NCBI RefSeq assembly: GCF_046630445.1
Contig: NC_092333.1
Span: 182,278,501 to 182,342,500, forward strand
DNA length: 64,000 nt
Reading direction: 5' to 3'
DNA from: Rutidosis leptorrhynchoides
Lineage: Eukaryota > Streptophyta > Magnoliopsida > Asterales > Asteraceae
How positions within the stretch are numbered: the stretch's first letter is position 1; each line of letters starts with the position of its first letter. Positions 59,401 through 64,000 of this stretch are shown here, in pieces. The translations under genes and the position numbers were made by a program. The notes beneath the pieces are model-generated. The model did no database searches, had not been told where the DNA came from, and worked only from the letters and a program-made list of their open reading frames with translations.

Positions 59401-60244
59401 ACTGTGAGTTTCATTATTCCCTTTTTAAATGCTTTTGCAATATATATTTTTGGGACTGAGAATACATGCGCTGCTTTTATAAATGTTTTACGAAATAGAC
59501 ACAAGTAATTGAAACTACATTATATGGTTGAATGATCGAAATCGAATATGCCCCTTTATAGTCTGGTAATCTAAGAATTAGGGAACAGAAACCCTAATTG
59601 ACGCGAATCCTAAAGATAGATCTATCGGGCCCAAAAGCCCCATCCAAAGTACCGGATGCTTTAGTACTTTGAAATTTATATCATGTCCGAAGGAGGGTCC
59701 CAGAATGATGGGGATATTCTTATATGCATATTGTGAATGTCGGTTACCAGGTGTTCAATCCATATGAATGATATTTTTGTGTCTCTATGCATGAGACGTA
59801 TGTTTATGAGAAATGGAAAAACGAAATCTTGTGGTCTATTAAAATTATGAAATGATTATTTATGTTAAACTAATGAACTCACCAACCTTTTGGTTGACAC
59901 TTTAAAGCATGTTTATTCTCAGGTACGAAAGAAATCTTCCGCTGTGCATTTGCTCATCTTAGAGATATTACTTGGAGTCATTCATGACATATTTCAAAAG
60001 ATGTTGCATTCGAGTCGTTGAGTTCATCAAGATTATTATTAAGTCAATTATAGTAAGATATATTACAAAATGGTATGCATGTTGTCAACTTTCGATGTAA
60101 TGAAAGGTTGTCTTTTCAAAAACGAATGCAATATTTGTAAAATGTATCATATAGAGGTCAAGTACCTCGCGATGTAATCAACTGTTATGAATCATTTATA
60201 ATCGATATGGACTTCGTCCGGATGGATTAGGACGGGTTTCTACA
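56450..60244 (+). repeat. LARD-like younger copy, 3' LTR
   Basis: 3795 bp, collinear with 48379-52238. The main length difference is the TA tract: only a few units at 56630-56645 against about 48 in the 5' LTR. Confidence 0.93.
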
Positions 60245-60656
60245 ACTTAGTCATTGGAGACAAGAAGAAGGTGATCCCTTCCATCCACCACATTCCTCTC
60301 TTGGCGAAGAACCTGAAGCACTTACTGGTGAACCTGTTCGTAATACCATTTTCTCTCTCATCTCCAGAGTATCTCGTCATGGTTATATACTATCTCAAAT
60401 TCTAGATCTTATTCATCTGCTCATTCGAATCGCCAATTATCCCGGTGTAGTAGAAGAAGTCAACGAGCTTCGCGCTCGGGTAGTGACTTTGGAGAATACG
60501 GTGCAAAGATTACAAGCACTAGCAGCATCACCGGCATCAACAGTACCACCATCATCAACACCAACAGTATCATTACCACTACCAACAACAACATCCGCAT
60601 CCCACACCTCAACATCACAATCTGTAACTCGAACATCAACGTCATACGCACCATAG
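60245..60656 (+). pseudogene. LARD-like older copy, gag-like start, right part
   Basis: Sequence of the older element resumes at the second target duplication. It encodes EEPEALTGEPVRNTIFSLIS, then LDLIHLLIRIANYPG, then a good coiled coil (VEEVNELRARVVTLENTVQR) with hydrophobic residues at heptad positions. A Ser/Thr/Pro-rich tail (SSTPTVSLPLPTTTSAS) runs to the stop at 60656. The N-terminal helical and coiled-coil pattern is expected of a plant Gypsy gag, but the capsid core is absent. The frame is cleaner than in the younger element, although this copy is the older insertion. Confidence 0.6.
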
Positions 60657-62040
60657 ATACCAAGGAATACCAACAACAACAAACGATGAAGTATTGATTC
60701 ATAACTTCATCGAAGAAATATTGTGCAGAGAATGTGTAGTTTCTAAAAGTTTTAGAGATTACTTATTCTAGTTCTAATTGTAAACCAAATGAGTGAGCGA
60801 ATAGAAATGATAAAATAAAACCCTGATCGGAATGGTGCACGATTTACAAGCTAGATCTGTTTTACCAGCAGCATCAACAGTACCGTCAGCATCACCAGCA
60901 CCATCAGTACTGCCAGCATCGTCAGCATCAGCAGCATCTACAACATCACAAGCTCCGCAAGATTCATAATCACCGCAAACATTATCACTAATTAACAACG
61001 CGTATATCGTATCAACGAGTTATGAAGTATTAACTCATTCCCTCTGAAGAAATTATATGTATATTTTATATATATATGGACTTTAAGATCAAAATAAATC
61101 TTTTCGTACTAAGCTATTACGTGTGAATCTTAACTACTCGGTTAGTTCATGTTATTAATATGCTATGATGTACATCCTTCGTTAATGACTTAACAATCGT
61201 TAACTATAATCTCTGCTTCGACTTAATAGATTCCATTTCATAATAAATCAAGTGTATTATTCAAATACATGTTTGATTTTACACTTTTATTTTTGATATA
61301 CTTGAAACTTTCCAGAAAACATCATTCGTACCTTGTGAAGTTAGCAAGAGTTCCATGATCACCAACATGATTCACTGAGGAAATATCAATAAAACTGAAT
61401 AACGAAGTATTGATTACATTAGTGAAATACTCTGTGAAGATTATGAAATCTTTAATGTTTTAGAGATTATTCAATATCTAATCCAGCCGAAAATCAAATG
61501 AGCTTAATATGATATTAACTCATTAAATCTTTATTACATCTGAAGAAAATATACATACATATATTTTCATAAAGACTGTAATAAAATTCTCTGGTACAAA
61601 ATATTACTTGTAAAACTTTTAAAGGGTAGGTAATACCCGAAAGATATATAAATTCACAATTAATATGTTACATTCTTCGATTCTAATTCAGTAAATCATC
61701 AACTATACTCACTACTTTTACAACGATATACATTCTTTCCTAGAAATCAACACAACCATTCGCATCCAAATTGATTACATATTCTGATTTTGAAAAATCA
61801 GAATCCAAGCCAAGATTTAACAGAATACATCACTCTTAGATTCTTACATCTTTCAAATGCCATACTTTGAATTTAGAACTGTACTAGAACATCATATGTA
61901 TACATATAACATTCATATCTTAGAATTATGAGCTTTCATTCTGAAATTCTGAAAAGCAACCAGTCTACGAATCAATACTCTGAATGTTGAAAATGCTAAT
62001 GAAGCAGCAAAAACTGTAAAAGACTTTAACAGTTGAAAGT
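60657..62040 (+). other. Noncoding interior of the older LARD-like copy
   Basis: No domain recognised. Contains GGGTAGGTAATACCCG near 61624-61639, the counterpart of 53476-53491 in the younger copy, and a CAGCATCA-rich low-complexity stretch (60870-60945). Confidence 0.6.
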
Positions 62041-62310
62041 TTGATGATAATGAATAGTGTGTTGGCAAAGCTCAGAAAAGTTGGAATTGGAAAACGGATT
62101 GAGCAAACCATGAAGGAGGCTGTGGACAAATCACAAAGACTAAACCTGCCTTCAAAGAATCCAAATAATTCAGTATCTGCTGAAGTCATTAACGAATACC
62201 TTGCTCCTGACTCTAAACCTTTACGAACAAATCTTCTTTATCATCTTTCGATATTAGAAATTCTAAGATATCATCGTATCTTTCATTATAAATATCCTCG
62301 ATATTTCTGA
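62041..62310 (+). pseudogene. Short conserved frame, older LARD-like copy
   Basis: Open for 89 codons: MNSVLAKLRKVGIGKRIEQT, a Lys-rich helix, then SKNPNNSVSAEVINEYLAP. The match with two stretches in the younger element (54661-54861, 55061-55203) is visible at protein level. The last codons run into the inserted LTR at 62308. It lies in the interior of the older element where pol would be expected in a full Gypsy. Not a known domain to me. Confidence 0.5.
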
Positions 62311-62549
62311 TAGGTCAGATCATGTTGAGATTAGAAGAAAAGACAAGTGAGAATGAGATTCGGTAGGTGTGAAGGAAATTCGGTATTAGAGAGAATTAAC
62401 ACGATTTACATTCCACAGCTTCTAGAACTCAGTTAGAATGCAATGGCTATCTAATTAGGACTACTTAGGTTCCGTATATAGCCCTCTTCTAAGGAACCAT
62501 CATTTAAGCTTATTTCACATTAACACTATACAACTTCGGGGTCCTAACA
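62308..62549 (-). repeat. Candidate 3' LTR, 242 bp
   Basis: Begins TGTTAGG and ends CCTATCA on the minus strand, next to a purine tract. A TATA-like GGCTATATACGG lies inside (about 62476-62487). Single copy in this window, so the LTR call is inferred. Confidence 0.6.
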
Positions 62550-62602
62550 ATCTCCTCCTTAGTGTTAAATGTGAACTTTACAATATAATCCTATTAAAAC
62601 AT

Positions 62603-63154
62603 CTAAAGGAATTTTGTTTCTCTGAAGTGAACTTTGGATTTGAATCCCTTGAGATTCTCATATCTTCGTATGTTCACTCTTGTCTTTAGACGACTTTTCA
62701 ATCTCGTGAGAATATATTTGACAATCTCATTATCTTCAGTTGAATAGCAACTATTGATCAGTCTCCATCTCAAGTATTTGAAAGCATACATCAATGTTCC
62801 GTATGAGTATCTTCTGAAATCTGAGACTCTGATGAAGATCTTTATATAGTGAGAATTGACAAACACAAACCCATAAGGACAGTCACTTACTTCAAGTAAG
62901 GACATATATCTTAGCTCTTCGATTACTTGATTTGGCAGTTTAATTCCGAGCTTTTTGTGTCCAGATTCTAACCCCATCTGAAAATCGTGAACGGACATCC
63001 ATCTCATCGAGTCAAGAATAAATCTGTAGACTGCCTTCATTGCAGTAGCATGATAAATTATTGCAGATTCATCCAAGTTAATTGATATGGCCGAAATGGA
63101 CGGTTTTATTTTCGCGGTGTCGTCAGGCCGCGGCACGTCAGAATCAGCTACCAC
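62603..63154 (-). CDS. Unrecognised 183-codon frame in the small-LTR element
   Basis: Open from 63154 to 62603, ending about 40 bp before the purine tract. The N-terminus is polar (VPRPDDTAKIKPS). The middle is rich in aromatic residues (YRFILDSMRWMSVHDF, CPYGFVFVNSHYIKIF) and the C-terminus is basic (RLKSRLKTRVNIRRYENLKG). It has no zinc knuckle, protease or polymerase motif. No signal peptide or clear membrane segment. Position just before the 3' LTR would suit a last product of an LTR element or the tail of a longer gag-like protein. I do not recognise the family. Confidence 0.45.
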   Translation of the reverse strand: MVADSDVPRPDDTAKIKPSISAISINLDESAIIYHATAMKAVYRFILDSMRWMSVHDFQMGLESGHKKLGIKLPNQVIEELRYMSLLEVSDCPYGFVFVNSHYIKIFIRVSDFRRYSYGTLMYAFKYLRWRLINSCYSTEDNEIVKYILTRLKSRLKTRVNIRRYENLKGFKSKVHFRETKFL

Positions 63155-64000
63155 GAGGGCAAGTAGTGGGTTGTTTTATCAGTTATATTTAGCTGGGGTT
63201 CCAAGCTATAACTCACCTACTTGTCTTCCTTTTAATGAGTAAGTGGTAAATATAACTCAGGTACGTATTTTTGTATGTTTGTTCAGTAATGTGGGACAAA
63301 AGTGCCAATATAGTTAACCCTAGTGACAAGAGGTGATAGATTAAGATTAACTAGATAAAATAGTAATTAGACAATAAAAGTAAAGATAGGTATGAAGAAT
63401 AGAATTCTGAAGGGAAATTATCGCAAGAGTTTAACTTCCTAGGATAAACACTAAACCTCAATCAACTGGGCTGTGAACCTAACTGATTTGTCACTAAGAG
63501 TTTAGGCTTTGAAGATTCTGGCTAAGACAGGTATCCCTACTCCCAACGTTAACCTGAAAGGTTTGAACGACCTTATGGATGGAATCCTAGGTACATGAAC
63601 AAAGTGGTTTACCCAATAAAGGAACGTCTTAGCTTTTCTTAATCCTAGTTGGTCTGACTAAAGCAATATCCTACCACTAAATCACTATGCTATGCCTCAA
63701 CATTAACAGATGTGCAATCTTAGATATCCTAAGGTGCTGCTAATTAGGATAGAAGTCTCTCCTTTGCGATCACTTATTCAACCCCTGATAATCTTACAAT
63801 ATCTCAAGAACATTGCTTCTGACGCGAATCATGCTTCTGAGTAAGCTAGTGTTCACTGAACTCTCTATTGCTAACTCTAACCACAATCTAAATGGGCAGC
63901 TCTTCTATAATGAACAAATGGTTATTCATACGTAGGTACTATATCCCTATTGTGACGTTAAGCACACATAACTACTTACCTCATATCCTAGGGTTGATCA
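63155..64000. other. Unassigned sequence at the right edge
   Basis: No long frame. The even base composition and absence of coding signal resemble an LTR or leader. A boundary may exist near 63160 (TAGTGGGTTGTTTTATCAG), but nothing in the window confirms it. Confidence 0.4.

Larger units (their letters stand above)
48379..60244 (+). mobile_element. LARD-like long-LTR element, younger nested copy
   Basis: An 11.9-kb element with TG...CA LTRs at 48379-52238 (3860 bp) and 56450-60244 (3795 bp). The 5-bp target duplication ACTTA is at 48374-48378 and 60245-60249. The primer site TGGTATCAGAGC at 52241-52252 fits initiator tRNA-Met; AACGGGTAGGTAC (56437-56449) precedes the 3' LTR. The 4.2-kb interior has no protease, RT or integrase, only a gag-like remnant and short frames. 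Long LTRs with a noncoding interior are the definition of a LARD. It must have been moved by proteins from an autonomous relative. LTR divergence looks like 1-2 percent by eye. Confidence 0.92.
44935..62307 (+). mobile_element. LARD-like long-LTR element, older copy (interrupted)
   Basis: A Gypsy-type element with a long LTR (44935 to about 47838), a tRNA-Met-type primer site (TGGTATCAGAGC at 47840-47851) and a gag-like start. It is interrupted by a related element (48379-60244), resumes at 60245, and is interrupted again at 62308. Its 3' LTR is not in the window. The internal sequence is mostly noncoding, with only gag-like and short-frame remnants, so it is best called a large retrotransposon derivative, possibly from a Tekay/Del-type chromovirus. 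The LTR start (TGTGACAACCTGG) and its last few hundred bp resemble the younger element; the middle does not. Confidence 0.8.
62308..64000 (-). mobile_element. Small-LTR element, minus strand, partly outside the window
   Basis: Inserted into the older LARD-like copy: host sequence GATATTTC is followed by TGATAGGTCAGATC. The candidate LTR (62308-62549, 242 bp) reads on the minus strand TGTTAGGACCCCG...CTGACCTATCA. It is preceded on that strand by AAGGAGGAGAT (62550-62560), a good purine tract. The partner LTR and target duplication lie beyond the window. The visible interior has one 183-codon frame and no recognised enzyme, so it may be a non-autonomous element, or a larger one cut by the edge or by another insertion. 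Confidence 0.6.

Overview
This window is plant nuclear DNA. It is AT-rich, is filled with LTR retrotransposons of the Copia and Ty3/Gypsy (Athila-like) types, plant L1-type LINEs and MITEs, and has no prokaryotic gene organisation. The flavour of the elements (an Athila-like element carrying CTCCGCGAGTCGCGGAG palindromes, and long LTRs beginning TGTGACGACCCG) suggests a eudicot, probably Asteraceae; that lineage call is inference from recall. No complete host gene is visible. The only host-gene candidate is a possible promoter and first exon on the minus strand near 906-1272.

Layout. 1-1803: AT-rich flank with the candidate exon. 1804-7637: Copia-1, minus strand, near whole, 320-bp LTRs, target duplication AATAA. 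7936-8727: a 5'-truncated LINE with an 18-bp target duplication. 9212-14484: Copia-2, minus strand, 261-bp LTRs, target duplication GAATA. 15034-37034: LINE-1, minus strand, split by a 16.8-kb Athila-like element (17665-34436, 1975-bp LTRs, target duplication AAAAT). 37254-41712: LINE-2, plus strand, head-to-head with LINE-1. 42164-42978: a Tourist/Harbinger-type MITE. 44232-44911: a fold-back MITE with telomere-like repeats. 44935 to at least 62307: a long-LTR, largely non-coding element (LARD-like). It is interrupted by a younger relative (48379-60244, 3.8-kb LTRs, target duplication ACTTA). From 62308 to the right edge lies a third-level insertion, a minus-strand element with a 242-bp LTR and an unrecognised 183-codon reading frame.

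History read from the junctions. LINE-1 inserted, and the Athila-like element later entered its ORF2; its two LTRs differ at only about five positions seen by eye. Copia-1 has seemingly identical LTRs and Copia-2 about four differences, so all three are recent. The LARD-like pair shows a family member inserting into the gag-like region of an older relative. That older copy was also hit by the small-LTR element.

The most unusual observation is a shared architecture. The Athila-like element carries pairs of 15-17-bp GC-rich palindromes in both LTRs, in its leader and downstream of pol, and the paired starts are always 31-32 bp apart. The unrelated LARD-like LTR at 44935 carries a different palindrome (CCATGCGATCGCATGG), also as a pair and also 32 bp apart. 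Other leads are a short reading frame conserved between LARD-like copies, a tRNA-like B box with a T8 tract inside the long LTRs, and a 19-G homopolymer in LINE-2.
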